From positions 784,279 through 848,278 of the forward strand of contig NZ_SJPQ01000002.1 of assembly GCF_007859945.1 (NCBI RefSeq): DNA of 64,000 nt, read 5' to 3'. Below, in pieces: positions 1 to 8,959 of this stretch. The position numbers were made by a program, and so were the translations under genes. The stretch's first letter is position 1. Every line of letters starts with the position of its first letter. The DNA is from Pseudobythopirellula maris (GTDB lineage: Bacteria > Planctomycetota > Planctomycetia > Pirellulales > Lacipirellulaceae). The notes beneath the pieces are model-generated. The model did not search any database. It was given only the letters and a program-made list of their open reading frames with translations, and was not told where the DNA came from.

Positions 1-79
1 CGGGCCGTGACGGCCCGGCAGAGGCGGCGAACGCCCGGGGAGGGCGCGTCGGAACCGGAATAAAGGGCGACCACTTTGC

Positions 80-110
80 AAAAAAAGGCGTGGCCGCTGG
101 GCCACGCCTT
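80..110 (-). terminator. Rho-independent terminator for the gene at 206-1078
   Basis: An 11-bp perfect stem (85-95 with 100-110, 4-base loop) is followed on the minus strand by a run of seven T. It lies just downstream of the minus-strand secreted-protein gene. The first 79 bases hold only a second small hairpin (1-17) and no gene. Confidence 0.85.
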
Positions 111-205
111 TCGGGGCGCTCTTTAAACGTTAGGTCTGAGACCGCATCCAGTCAAGCAACGCCCGCCGCCCAGGCGAGGGGGGGGGCTCAGCCGGCTGGG
201 GAGAC

Positions 206-1078
206 TCACCGCGTAGCCGCCTCGGGCAGGTTCGCCTGACGGACAGCCCCGTAGGGCGTTCCCAGCGGGGCGGTGTAGTAAGCGGGTGCGGAGCGGTGAG
301 CTTGATCCGAGGCCTCGGCTGGCATGGCGCCGCTCGCCCGCCACACGGAGGGATCGAACACCGGCGGCTCGCCCGCTACCGAGATGCGGGCCTTGGCGAC
401 CATGGGCGCCGAAGCGGGCGCCGCGCCCGGCTTCATGCCAAAGTCGTCGAACGGGAACGCGGGCGGACCCGAATCGTCGTCCGCCGGCTCGTCGAACAGC
501 GGTTGGAACTCCGGTTCTTGAGGTCGGGACGCCGGGGGCTCGACCATCGGCCGGGGCGCGGGACGCCCGGGGGCCGCCGGTCTTGCCATCGGTCCCGCCG
601 CGGGGCGACCCGCCGGACGACCCGTCGGACTGGGTCCGTTCGCCCGACCGGAGGAAGCTTCGCGACTGGCGCGGTTCTCTTCTTCCACCTCGGCGAGCGA
701 GGGGGGCGCCTGACGGTCTTCGACCGCGGGTTGGGGCGGGTCGAGAGGCCTGAGCAGCGGGTCTTGCGAGTCGATCGCTTCGGACGGATCGGCCGCGTCG
801 ACATCGACATCGCCCGGCCAACGGCGCCAGCGCGTCGGGTAGTGACCGTAGGTCGATCGCTTGGGAACGCACGACCCGTCCGCCGCACAAGCAGGCAGGC
901 CGGGGCCATCGAGGCACGGCAGGCACGACCCGTCGCAACCGCCGGGGCAGCCGCCGCAGGAAGACGAAGCCGCTCGCGGGAGCATCGTCGAGATGCCGGA
1001 TGCCATCGCGTCGGTCGAGTACAGGACGGCCGTCAGGCCGAGCGCCGTGGCGGCGGCGCTGATGAGCAAGCGTTTCAT
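206..1078 (-). CDS. Secreted Cys-rich/Pro-rich hypothetical protein
   Basis: This 290-residue protein has a clear signal peptide (residues 1-26, ending near AMA). A short Cys-rich stretch follows at about 38-72 (CGGC, CDGSC, CLPC spacing), and the rest is a Pro/Ala/Arg-rich low-complexity tail. The Cys cluster could form disulfides or bind metal, but no known fold is recognised. It is transcribed with the polysaccharide-export gene just upstream (79-bp gap) and has its own terminator, so a cell-surface role linked to exopolysaccharide is possible but unproven. The coding frame is preferred over the overlapping GC-rich frames because of the signal peptide and terminator. Confidence 0.7.
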   Translation of the reverse strand: MKRLLISAAATALGLTAVLYSTDAMASGISTMLPRAASSSCGGCPGGCDGSCLPCLDGPGLPACAADGSCVPKRSTYGHYPTRWRRWPGDVDVDAADPSEAIDSQDPLLRPLDPPQPAVEDRQAPPSLAEVEEENRASREASSGRANGPSPTGRPAGRPAAGPMARPAAPGRPAPRPMVEPPASRPQEPEFQPLFDEPADDDSGPPAFPFDDFGMKPGAAPASAPMVAKARISVAGEPPVFDPSVWRASGAMPAEASDQAHRSAPAYYTAPLGTPYGAVRQANLPEAATR

Positions 1079-1156
1079 ACGACCGTATCCTCTAGGTAAG
1101 TCCGAATGGTGGATCGTGGCGACGCCGGGCCGCCATGCTGTTGGAGATCAAGCGTG

Positions 1157-2221
1157 TCAGCCGCCTTGGTTCTGGCCCAGACCGAACCGGACGATGCGGT
1201 TGATCGTCGCCGTGCCAAGCGAGACGGTGCCGAACACCCGCTCGATGGGCCGTGAGAATCGCGACAGGACGGCGTCGAGCTTGACCAGCGGGTCCTCGGC
1301 GATGAACACACGGTCGCCGGGGAGGATCTGGTAGTTGGTGGCGGTGGAGGCGCCGCGGGTGATGTCTTCGTAAGCGATGGGCAAGATCTGCTCGCAGCCG
1401 ACGCCGTTGGGGGCGGGGCGGGCGATCCAGATCTTGGTGGACGAGACTTGGCTGATGCCGCCCACCGCCGCGATCGCGTCGAGCACGGTCTCGTTGCCGG
1501 TGATCGGCTGCGGCACGAGGTTGTCGCCGAACCCGCCGCCCTGCGTGATGATGTAGTACTTCTTGCTGTTGTACGAGAAGACGTCGACAATCACTTCCGG
1601 GTCGGCGAGTTTCTCGGAGAGCTTCTCTTCGATCTTGGCCTTGGCCTCTTCCACCGTCAGGCCGGTGACGTACACCGAGCCGTAGGTGCCGAGGTTCACG
1701 CGTCCGTCGGGGCCGACGAGGTGCTCGCCGCTGATCGGCTGGGCGCCCGAAGAGAAGGCGAGCGAGATGCTCACCTGGGGCTCGGCCAGCACCTGGGCGA
1801 CCTGGCGACGGACGGCGTCTTGCGCCTCGTCGATCGTGAGGCCTGCCACGGGCACTTTGCCGTAGGCGGGTCCGAGGTCGACCATGCCCTCCGGGTCGAC
1901 GGCGAACGCGTCGGCGATCGGCTGGTCGGGCAGGGTGCCGGTCACTCGGATCAGCAGCCCGTCGAACGGCTGCACCTTGTGGGGCGGCTTGGGCACGATC
2001 TTGATCGCGGTGATCAGCAAGATATCCGGCGGCTCGATGCGGTAGCGGTCGAGCGACATCATCTCCAGTTCGCGCGGCACGGGCGACTGGGCCGACGGCC
2101 CCTCGGGGGCCGTCGGGATCGGCTGCCGCGGCGCCATGAACGCCGTGCAGCCGGCGCTTGGAATCATCGCCAGGGCCAGGATCGCAAGCCAACAGGCACG
2201 TTGGTTCCGTCGTTGGTTCAT
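1157..2221 (-). CDS. Polysaccharide export outer-membrane lipoprotein (Wza/GumB-like)
   Basis: The start is placed at 2221, where a lipoprotein signal with lipobox SAGC appears (Cys about residue 24); the longer open frame upstream has no signal. A Poly_export domain follows (SLDRYRIEPPDILLI at the start), then two SLBB-type beta-grasp units containing the VDPEGMVDLG and VGPDGRVNLG strands, and a C-terminal amphipathic stretch. By family knowledge such proteins form the outer-membrane channel for exopolysaccharide. Its partner, the Wzc/GumC-like ATPase, is encoded at 4458-6755, with exosortase between on the opposite strand. Length (354 residues) is normal for the family. No strong Shine-Dalgarno is visible. 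Confidence 0.88.
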   Translation of the reverse strand: MNQRRNQRACWLAILALAMIPSAGCTAFMAPRQPIPTAPEGPSAQSPVPRELEMMSLDRYRIEPPDILLITAIKIVPKPPHKVQPFDGLLIRVTGTLPDQPIADAFAVDPEGMVDLGPAYGKVPVAGLTIDEAQDAVRRQVAQVLAEPQVSISLAFSSGAQPISGEHLVGPDGRVNLGTYGSVYVTGLTVEEAKAKIEEKLSEKLADPEVIVDVFSYNSKKYYIITQGGGFGDNLVPQPITGNETVLDAIAAVGGISQVSSTKIWIARPAPNGVGCEQILPIAYEDITRGASTATNYQILPGDRVFIAEDPLVKLDAVLSRFSRPIERVFGTVSLGTATINRIVRFGLGQNQGG

Positions 2222-2865
2222 TGGAGGGTCGCCAGCTGAATTTGAGGGGGGAGCGACTGGCCGCAGCCCGGCTCCGTAGGGACGGCGCCTGCAGCCAGTC
2301 TGTCTGCACACTCGTACTCATCGGCCCGATCGACCCGCAACTTTGCCCCAGCCGTCAAATTCCACCAAACCGGAGCAACCGTCACCAGCAACGCTAGCTT
2401 GCCACACCAAAGCGAGGGGCATTTGTGAAGGCCAGCGCCAGCCGTTTGACAGCATTTCAAAGCACGCGTATCGTCGTTTTAGTAAGGAACTCTTGGCTCC
2501 GGAGACGACGCCGCAGCCCCTCCCAATCGTCCCGTTCGACCCGTCTTACCGACGCCACGGCGGGCTGAGTAAATGAGGGAAGAAGCGACAGACGGCGGGA
2601 TGCCGCCGCACGTGCTCGGCCGGCAGGAGCCGCTCAGGCTCTTATCCATCCGGGGTTGGTCGACCTGGAGCGGGGCGGCGAGCCCGCAAGTGCCCCTGGT
2701 ATCGCAAAAAACAGCGGGCCATCAGGGCGCAAACGGGCCAGAACGACCGCTCTCGCCTCTCGGCAAGCTACTTTTTTTGAGTCCGGCGTGGAACAAAACC
2801 ACGCCGCTTGGCGTCTGACCTACCACTGACCCGTTATGACCGGCGGCTCCGCCGCAGCAGGAATT
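2222..2865. other. Intergenic region between divergent export and exosortase genes
   Basis: About 640 bases with no convincing gene. A hairpin (GGCGTGG pairing with CCACGCC around 2783-2803) follows a T-run at 2771-2777. Promoters for both divergent genes are expected here, but no confident -35/-10 pair was identified. Confidence 0.5.
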
Positions 2866-4074
2866 ATGGCTAACCCGTTCATCAGCCCGGCCCACGTTGA
2901 CCCCCTCTCGAGCGGAGCGGACGCGTACAGCGACCGTTTCTCGTGGGAAGACGCGCCGCAGCGCATCGCCTACTTTCTGCTGGTCGGATTGACCGCAGCT
3001 TTGCTGTACTCCTACTGGAACATGCTGCAGCTAACCAGCGAAGCCTGGAACCAGCCGCAGTATTCCCACGGCTTTATTATCCCGCTGATCGCGCTGTACA
3101 TGATGTGGTCGATGCGCCCGAACCCGGGCGCCCAAGAAGGCCCCGTCGAGCAACGCGAATCGCTCATGGGGCTCTGCGATGCGGACACTCTGCGCAACGG
3201 CTCCATGGCCTGCGGCTTGGTGGCGGTGGTCGGGTATTTCTCGGGGATCTCCCTGCTTACGGGGCTCGCGGGCATCGCCTTCGCCTTGCTCTGTATCGGC
3301 ATGCTGGCTTACATCCTGCTCGGCCAGCCGCTCTCCGGCGTCACTTCGGCCGAGCGTTGGATCGGTTTGGCGGTGATCGTGGCGGCCTACGCCGCGCGGA
3401 TCATAGCCGCCAAGTACAGCATGGACCCGGTCGATCGCCTCAGCTTCGTGGTCGCCCTGTTCGGCCTGTTCGTCCTGGTGGGCGGGTGGCGGCTGATCTC
3501 ATGGGCCGGGCCCGCGGTCGGCTTCCTGCTGTTCATGTATCCTCTGCCGACCGTGATCGAGGGGCGCCTGATGCCCAATCTCCAGAAACTCGCCGCGGTT
3601 TGCAGCGAGATCTCGCTAACGATTCTCGGTCTGCCCGTCGTGCGACAAGGCAACAGCATCTTTGTCGACGGCATGCCGCTGAACATCGCCGAGGCTTGCA
3701 GCGGGCTGCGGATGCTGACGATCTTCATCGCGATGACCGTGGCGATGGCGTTCCTGATCAAGCGTCCTTGGTGGGACAAGCTCATCATGCTCCTGAGCGC
3801 GATCCCGATCGCGATCGTCTCGAACGTCCTGCGGATCTTAGCGATCGCGCTGCTCTTTATGGTTATCCCGACTGACTGGCACATGTTCGGCGTGGACATG
3901 GAAGAAGTGTTCCACCGCACGGTCCACGATTACGCGGGCTACGCGATGATGATCCCCGCCCTGGGGTTGCTGTTCATTGAGCTGAAACTCCTCTCATTGC
4001 TCTCGGTGCAAGAGGAGGGAATCGAGATTCACTCGACCGGCGTCGGCGCCCCCGGCGCCTACACTCCTCAGTAA
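2866..4074 (+). CDS. Exosortase (PEP-CTERM transpeptidase)
   Basis: Integral membrane protease/transpeptidase that cleaves PEP-CTERM tails of exported proteins. The protein has about eight hydrophobic segments. The catalytic triad is visible: Cys in AEACSGLRML (codon 3697-3699), Arg in SNVLRILAI (codon 3832-3834) and His in VHDYAGY (codon 3925-3927). The ATG at 2866 is chosen over the in-frame ATG at 2836 because AGGA sits just before it and the N-terminus then resembles other planctomycete exosortases; both are possible. It sits between Wza-like and Wzc-like genes, the usual exopolysaccharide context of exosortases. Two likely substrates in the window carry VPEP tails: 7914-8909 and 17804-18493. 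Confidence 0.93.
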   Translation: MANPFISPAHVDPLSSGADAYSDRFSWEDAPQRIAYFLLVGLTAALLYSYWNMLQLTSEAWNQPQYSHGFIIPLIALYMMWSMRPNPGAQEGPVEQRESLMGLCDADTLRNGSMACGLVAVVGYFSGISLLTGLAGIAFALLCIGMLAYILLGQPLSGVTSAERWIGLAVIVAAYAARIIAAKYSMDPVDRLSFVVALFGLFVLVGGWRLISWAGPAVGFLLFMYPLPTVIEGRLMPNLQKLAAVCSEISLTILGLPVVRQGNSIFVDGMPLNIAEACSGLRMLTIFIAMTVAMAFLIKRPWWDKLIMLLSAIPIAIVSNVLRILAIALLFMVIPTDWHMFGVDMEEVFHRTVHDYAGYAMMIPALGLLFIELKLLSLLSVQEEGIEIHSTGVGAPGAYTPQ

Positions 4075-4457
4075 AGTCGCAGAGCCAGTCGCCGCACGCC
4101 GGAGCGTGTGGTCCGGCGCCCAACGAGAAACTCAACCAAGCTGATTCCTTCCGCTCCGCAAGACGCGTGTGGCGTGCAGGCGACATGAGGTTGCCAAAAC
4201 TCAACACGCCGGGGCCCCGAGCCGCGGCAGCGAACGATTCGCAAGTCGTTTACGTGCAGGTGTTTACGGCCATTCGTGGGTTATCCAATGCGATTGGACC
4301 CACGATTGCTTAAGGAACGCCGCAGAGACTGCCGGACCGCCGGCTGATCTCCCCTGTCCGAGTCTTGCCAGTCCACGTCGTCCCCCCAAGCTTCGCGGCT
4401 GTTCAGCCGTGTCGCCGGCAGGCCGACCCCGAGCCGCCCGTCTAGGAGAGCTTTTCG
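4075..4457. other. Intergenic region without a gene
   Basis: About 380 bases between exosortase and the chain-length ATPase gene. No ORF with a start and ribosome site, no clear terminator. It may hold a promoter for the downstream gene; none was assigned. Confidence 0.4.
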
Positions 4458-6755
4458 ATGCCTGAGAACGAAACACCTCAAGTCACGCCGTCGGGCGCCC
4501 ACCAGGCGATGGTCGAGACCGCCCCGCACAACAACCAGCTGTCGACGTACGGCCCGCCGTCGGCCTTCCCCGGACCGATGGGTCCCTCTCCCCACGACGT
4601 GATCCGCGGCGGCATCGACGCCAGCTCGCTGATGAACTCGCTGCGTCGCCGCTGGATGCTGGTGCTCGGCATGAGCCTGCTGCTCGGCGCCGCCACGGCC
4701 ACCGGGCTCTTTTTGGTTCTGCCCGAGTCGAGCTCGGCCACGGCCGTTTACATGGTCGAGAGCAAGCCGGTCTCGCTGCTCGACGAGAAGAGCCAGCAGA
4801 GCTCGAAGGACTTCGGCATCTTCAAGAACACGCAGCTCGCGTGGATCAAGAGCCAAGCGGTTCTCACCACCGCGTTGCGCGACCGCGAGATCAACAGCCT
4901 GCCGATGTTCCGCGATCAGACCGACCCGGTCGCCTGGCTCAGCGAAGAGCTGCAAGTGAGCTTCCCGAACAACGGCGAGCTGCTGCAGATCACGCTCGAG
5001 GGCAGCGAGCGGCCCGAGGACCTCAAGAAGGTCGTCGAGGCGGTCAGCCGTGCTTACACCCAAGACGTGTTGTTCAACGAGCGGAACATCCGCAAGCGTC
5101 CGATCCAGATCCTGAAGACCAATATCACGAAGCTCGACAACCAAGTCAGCGAGAAGATGAAGGTCTACTACTCGCTCGCCAAAGACACCGGCTCGTCGGC
5201 CGCGTACGACGGCGGCGTCGACCCCCAGACCCGGCTGCTGATGCACTCGGTCACCGAGCTGCAGAAGCGCGAGGCGGTCCTCAAGTCGAAGTTGGTCGAC
5301 GCGGCGATGAAGTACCGCATGATCGACGAACAGATCAAGGACCCGAGTTATCTCGAGTCGCGCATCGATCAGGCCTTGGCGGGCGACCCGACCGTGAGCC
5401 AGATGCAGAACGAGATGATGATGTACGACGCCCAGATCCGCATGCTGCAGACCACGGTCAAGGGCGGTTCGTCGCCCGATATCCGCCGCCTCGACCGGTT
5501 GCGTCAAAACCTCTCGAGCCAGATCGCTCAGTACCGTCAGCAGATGCGTGCTCAGCTCGCCGGGCAGAACGAGACCGAGCCCGACCCGTACCTCAAGGCG
5601 GCCGTCACCGAGTTCTCCGTCACCCGGGCGATGCTCGACAACGAGCTGAAGCAGGTCCAAACCGAGATCCAGACGATCCAGGAAAAGCTCCTCGACAAGG
5701 CCGAGCGGAACACCGACCTGATGGTCCGCCAGGCGGAGATCGAGCAGCTCAAGGAGGTGCAGCGTGGCATCGCCAGCAAGATCCAGAACCTGCAGGTCGA
5801 GATGGACGCCCCCGAGCGGATCCGCCCGATCGGCGCCGACTCGACCGGAGCCGCCCTCGCCGAGATCCGTGAGCACCGCAACACGCTCCAGCGTTACTTG
5901 CTCTCCGCCTTGGGCGGGCTCACCGTCTTCGGGCTCACCGGCTTCGGCATCGGCTACATGGAGTTCCTCAACCGTCGCCTCAACGGCCCGGACCAAGTGG
6001 ACGAGGGACTCGGCATCCGCGTGATCGGCACCCTGCCGTCGCTCGCCGGCCGCAAGGCCCTCAACCCGAACCACCCGGTTGTGGCCCAGCTGACCGAGTC
6101 GATCGACAGCGTCCGAACCGCCCTGATGCACGAGTCGACCTCCAAGCGTCGGCGCCTGGTGCTCGTCACCAGCGCCGGGGCGACCGAGGGCCGCACCACC
6201 GTGGCGAGCCAGCTGGCCGCCAGCCTGGCCCGCGCCGGACGCCGCACGCTGCTGATCGACGGCGACATGCGTCGCCCCGCCCTGCACACGCTCTTCAGCA
6301 CCCCGCTGGAAGACGGCCTGTGCGAGGTGCTCCGCGGCGAGGCCGAGCTGAAAGACGCCGTCCGGGCGACCGCCGCCGAAGGGCTGTGGCTCTTGCCGGC
6401 CGGTTACTGTGACCCGCAAGCGGTCCAAGCCCTGGCGGGCGACGCCGCCCAGGCGTTGTTCCAGAAGATGCGGGAAGATTACGACTTTGTCATCATCGAC
6501 GGCGCCCCGGTCTTGGACATGAGCGACTCGCTCTTGTTCGGCCAGCACTGCGATGGGGCGATCTTGTCGGTGCTCCGCGATGTCTCCTCCACGCCGAAGA
6601 TCCACAAGACGGCCGAACTGCTCAAGAGCGTCGGCGTCCGGCTCATCGGCTCGGTGGTGAACGGCGTGCCGATCAAGACCGACCGCCGCGTCACCCAACT
6701 GCAAAAGGTCACCCCGAAGAACGGCCAGCGGAAGCTCGAAACAGCCGACGCCTGA
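4458..6755 (+). CDS. Wzc/GumC-like polysaccharide chain-length protein with BY-kinase-type ATPase domain
   Basis: The 765-residue protein has the layout of Wzc: N-terminal Wzz domain with first membrane segment (about 70-90), a long coiled periplasmic part (about 180-460), a second membrane segment (about 480-500), and a cytoplasmic MinD-like ATPase (about 560-735). Walker A' is LLIDGDMRRP and Walker B is VIIDGAPVL. The Walker A loop reads GATEGRTT, so the invariant Lys is Arg579, and the C-terminal tail has no Tyr cluster. It probably regulates or energises polysaccharide export with the Wza-like lipoprotein at 1157-2221, but autokinase activity is doubtful. AGGAG lies 9 bases before the ATG. 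A strong terminator follows at 6792. Confidence 0.9.
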   Translation: MPENETPQVTPSGAHQAMVETAPHNNQLSTYGPPSAFPGPMGPSPHDVIRGGIDASSLMNSLRRRWMLVLGMSLLLGAATATGLFLVLPESSSATAVYMVESKPVSLLDEKSQQSSKDFGIFKNTQLAWIKSQAVLTTALRDREINSLPMFRDQTDPVAWLSEELQVSFPNNGELLQITLEGSERPEDLKKVVEAVSRAYTQDVLFNERNIRKRPIQILKTNITKLDNQVSEKMKVYYSLAKDTGSSAAYDGGVDPQTRLLMHSVTELQKREAVLKSKLVDAAMKYRMIDEQIKDPSYLESRIDQALAGDPTVSQMQNEMMMYDAQIRMLQTTVKGGSSPDIRRLDRLRQNLSSQIAQYRQQMRAQLAGQNETEPDPYLKAAVTEFSVTRAMLDNELKQVQTEIQTIQEKLLDKAERNTDLMVRQAEIEQLKEVQRGIASKIQNLQVEMDAPERIRPIGADSTGAALAEIREHRNTLQRYLLSALGGLTVFGLTGFGIGYMEFLNRRLNGPDQVDEGLGIRVIGTLPSLAGRKALNPNHPVVAQLTESIDSVRTALMHESTSKRRRLVLVTSAGATEGRTTVASQLAASLARAGRRTLLIDGDMRRPALHTLFSTPLEDGLCEVLRGEAELKDAVRATAAEGLWLLPAGYCDPQAVQALAGDAAQALFQKMREDYDFVIIDGAPVLDMSDSLLFGQHCDGAILSVLRDVSSTPKIHKTAELLKSVGVRLIGSVVNGVPIKTDRRVTQLQKVTPKNGQRKLETADA

Positions 6756-6791
6756 GGCTGAGCGGCGAACCTCAAGACTCTCGACCTATCG

Positions 6792-6830
6792 AAGGCGGGG
6801 CCCGGTTGCGGGCCCCGCCTTTTTTATTTT
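6792..6830 (+). terminator. Rho-independent terminator of the chain-length ATPase gene
   Basis: A perfect 12-bp GC-rich stem (6792-6803 with 6809-6820) is followed by TTTTTATTTT. It lies 36 bases after the stop codon. Confidence 0.92.
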
Positions 6831-6992
6831 GTCGGCGGCCTCGGGTATGTTAGAGACGATCCAACTGAAAGCGACCCGTCGTAAACGAGTCGGCTCAATT
6901 TAGTATGCGTCTGGGGTTGGGGGACAAGACGAACCTTGCCTTCGGCCCACCTCTACCCGTTGCCCTCACGCCCGCTTCCCACGATAGACCTC

Positions 6993-7382
6993 ATGGCCGA
7001 AAAGCAAACGACTCCCCACGGCGGCAAGAACGTGCTCGGCGGGCCACTCGCGCCGTGCTGCACGAGCCCGGTGACCGGCTACTACCGCGACGGGTTCTGC
7101 CACACCGGCAAGGGCGACGCCGGCGTGCACACCATCTGCGCCGAGATGACCGAGGAGTTCCTCGTCTTCAGCCGCAGCCGCGGCAACGACCTCTCGACTC
7201 CTGTGCCGGAGTTCGAGTTCCCGGGCCTCAAGCCGGGTGACCGCTGGTGCCTCTGCGCCCCGCGTTGGAAGGAAGCGTACGACGCCGGCATGGCGCCGCG
7301 CGTGCTGCTCGAGGCCTGCCACATGTCTTCGCTCGAGTTCGCGTCGCTCGAAGAACTCCGCGAGTTCGCTATCGAGGAGTGA
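6993..7382 (+). CDS. DUF2237 family protein
   Basis: A 129-residue protein matching the DUF2237 family along its full length from memory: NVLGGPLAPCC, TGYYRDGFC, ICAEMTEEFLVFS, GNDLSTP, FPGLKPGDRWCLCA and the C-terminal ALE-like helix. Conserved Cys residues suggest metal or redox chemistry, but the family's function is not established. The ATG at 6993 is chosen because the family starts at this point; upstream in-frame sequence is not family-like. It is a lone gene, with the preceding gene ended by a terminator. Confidence 0.9.
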   Translation: MAEKQTTPHGGKNVLGGPLAPCCTSPVTGYYRDGFCHTGKGDAGVHTICAEMTEEFLVFSRSRGNDLSTPVPEFEFPGLKPGDRWCLCAPRWKEAYDAGMAPRVLLEACHMSSLEFASLEELREFAIEE

Positions 7383-7913
7383 GGCGCCTTGGCTGTTGGC
7401 TGTTATCGAAGGAGAGTTGTGCGAGGCGTCTCCGACGCCACTAACGTGCCGCCAGCCGCACACCCTCTGACAAACCGTTACCGGCGTCTGTGACACCTCC
7501 CACATCAGAGCTCGATAGCGACCTGCCATTCGCACGGTTGGTGCGGAGCGTTCGTGGGCAGCCGCGCGGACAGAAATAGTTGAAAAGCGCGCGGCGCAGC
7601 GTGAATCGTCGAAAGTCGCGTTAATCTTTTGCTGTGCCATACTTCGGCGTGATTCGAAGAGAGCCGACGAAGGGTAGCGGGGGGCACAGCGCGAAGCGGA
7701 AGCCCCCGTGCCGGGGAGACTGGACCGGCTGGAGATTGGGCCTGGCGTGCTCGAGGGCTTCCCTGGCGGGAGCGCCCCCGCCACCCGTCGCCAGCGGCTT
7801 CGGCTCTTGGGTAGTTCCATGGGCATTACCACCCAGGCGATATTTCGGCGTTACGCGCGTGTGCGGTTATGCTTGAGGCTTGCTGCTCCCGCTCCTCTCA
7901 GGAGAGACCTCCG
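7383..7913. other. Intergenic region without a recognised gene
   Basis: About 530 bases. Apparent reading frames here lack ribosome sites and protein-like composition. The AT-richer patch around 7600-7650 could contain the promoter of the PEP-CTERM gene downstream; no specific motif was secure. Confidence 0.4.
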
Positions 7914-8909
7914 ATGTCCTTCCTCGCTCACGCCGCCGCCCGTGCCGCTTTCGTTGCCCTGCTGCTCGTCCCCTTCGCCCATGCCGCCCGTGCCGACACG
8001 TTCGGCAGCGGTGAGAACGCGTTCTCGATCCCGATGGTCACCGTGGGCGACCCCGGCAACGCCCCCGACACGACCGGCGCGCCCAACCCGGTCGGCGCCG
8101 TCGGCTACACGTACCGCATCGGCAAGTACGAGGTCCCCGAGGAGGCGGTCCGCAAGGCAAACGCGCTCAGTGAACTCGCTGGCGAGCAACTCGGCATCAC
8201 GCTCGATGAGCGCGGCCCCCAGAAACCGGCCACCGGTCTCTCCTGGTTCGAGGCGGCCCGGTTCGTCAACTGGCTCAACGAGGACGCGGGTTTTCACGCC
8301 GCCTACAAGTTCGACGACGGCCCACTAGGAACGGGCGAATTCCAACTGTGGGAGCCGACCGACCCCGGCTTCATCCCCGGCAACCGGTTCCGCAACTCGC
8401 TCGCCCGCTACGTGCTGCCCTCGGCCGACGAGTGGTACAAGGCGGCGTTCTACGATCCGTTTGCTGAGGTCTACTACGACTACCCCACGGGCAGCGACAT
8501 GCCACCGACGCCGGTGATGAGCGGGACCGACCTGGGCACGGCGGTGTGGAATCAAGATACGGGGCCGACCGACGTGGTGCTTGCCGGCGGAAGTAGTCCG
8601 TATGGGACTATTGGGCAAGGCGGCAACGTCAGCGAGTGGCACGAAGGGCCAGCTAGTGCCGTACCCGACATAAAATCATCTTCTAACCTCAGAGCAATTC
8701 GAGGTAGTGACTGGGGGTTAGCTGTGAGCGCTGGCGGAATGTCATCTTTATCATCACCAGCAGACCTGAGTCCAAAGCTGTCGTTCTCAGTGGTTGGATT
8801 TCGGGTTCTCACAGTGCCTGAACCATCGGGCTTTGGAATCATGTTGGCTATAGTGCTTCTTGGCGCCTTTATTCCTAGGTTTGCCAGTCGTCAAGAGCAC
8901 GTATCGTAG
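7914..8909 (+). CDS. PEP-CTERM protein with formylglycine-generating-enzyme-like (SUMF1) domain
   Basis: The start at 7914 follows an AGGAGAG ribosome site and gives a signal peptide (ending near ARA, residue about 28). A SUMF1/FGE-sulfatase fold follows, with GYTYRIGKYEV, VTGLSW-type and FVNWLNE motifs, LPSADEWYKAAFYD, QGGNVSEWHEG, then RGSDWG and VGFRV. The FGE active-site cysteines are absent, so a catalytic sulfatase-activating role is unlikely; a binding role is more likely. The C-terminus is a PEP-CTERM anchor: VPEPSG, a hydrophobic helix and an Arg-containing tail, likely cleaved by the exosortase at 2866. The 3' third (from about 8640) is visibly AT-richer than the 5' part, suggesting a recombined gene. 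Confidence 0.88.
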   Translation: MSFLAHAAARAAFVALLLVPFAHAARADTFGSGENAFSIPMVTVGDPGNAPDTTGAPNPVGAVGYTYRIGKYEVPEEAVRKANALSELAGEQLGITLDERGPQKPATGLSWFEAARFVNWLNEDAGFHAAYKFDDGPLGTGEFQLWEPTDPGFIPGNRFRNSLARYVLPSADEWYKAAFYDPFAEVYYDYPTGSDMPPTPVMSGTDLGTAVWNQDTGPTDVVLAGGSSPYGTIGQGGNVSEWHEGPASAVPDIKSSSNLRAIRGSDWGLAVSAGGMSSLSSPADLSPKLSFSVVGFRVLTVPEPSGFGIMLAIVLLGAFIPRFASRQEHVS

Positions 8910-8959
8910 AGCCCCGCGTATTTACACACATTAACACCGTTATTCTCATGTGAGATTAC

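Noticed and set aside
4281-6704. An 807-codon open frame antisense to the chain-length ATPase gene
   Set aside because: It mirrors the GC-rich sense gene, is full of Asp/Arg/His/Gln runs and has no domain; the sense frame has clear Wzc motifs.
7914-8909. The FGE-like protein as the activator of the sulfatase at 29732
   Set aside because: The catalytic cysteines are missing and it carries an exosortase anchor; it is more likely a surface binding protein.
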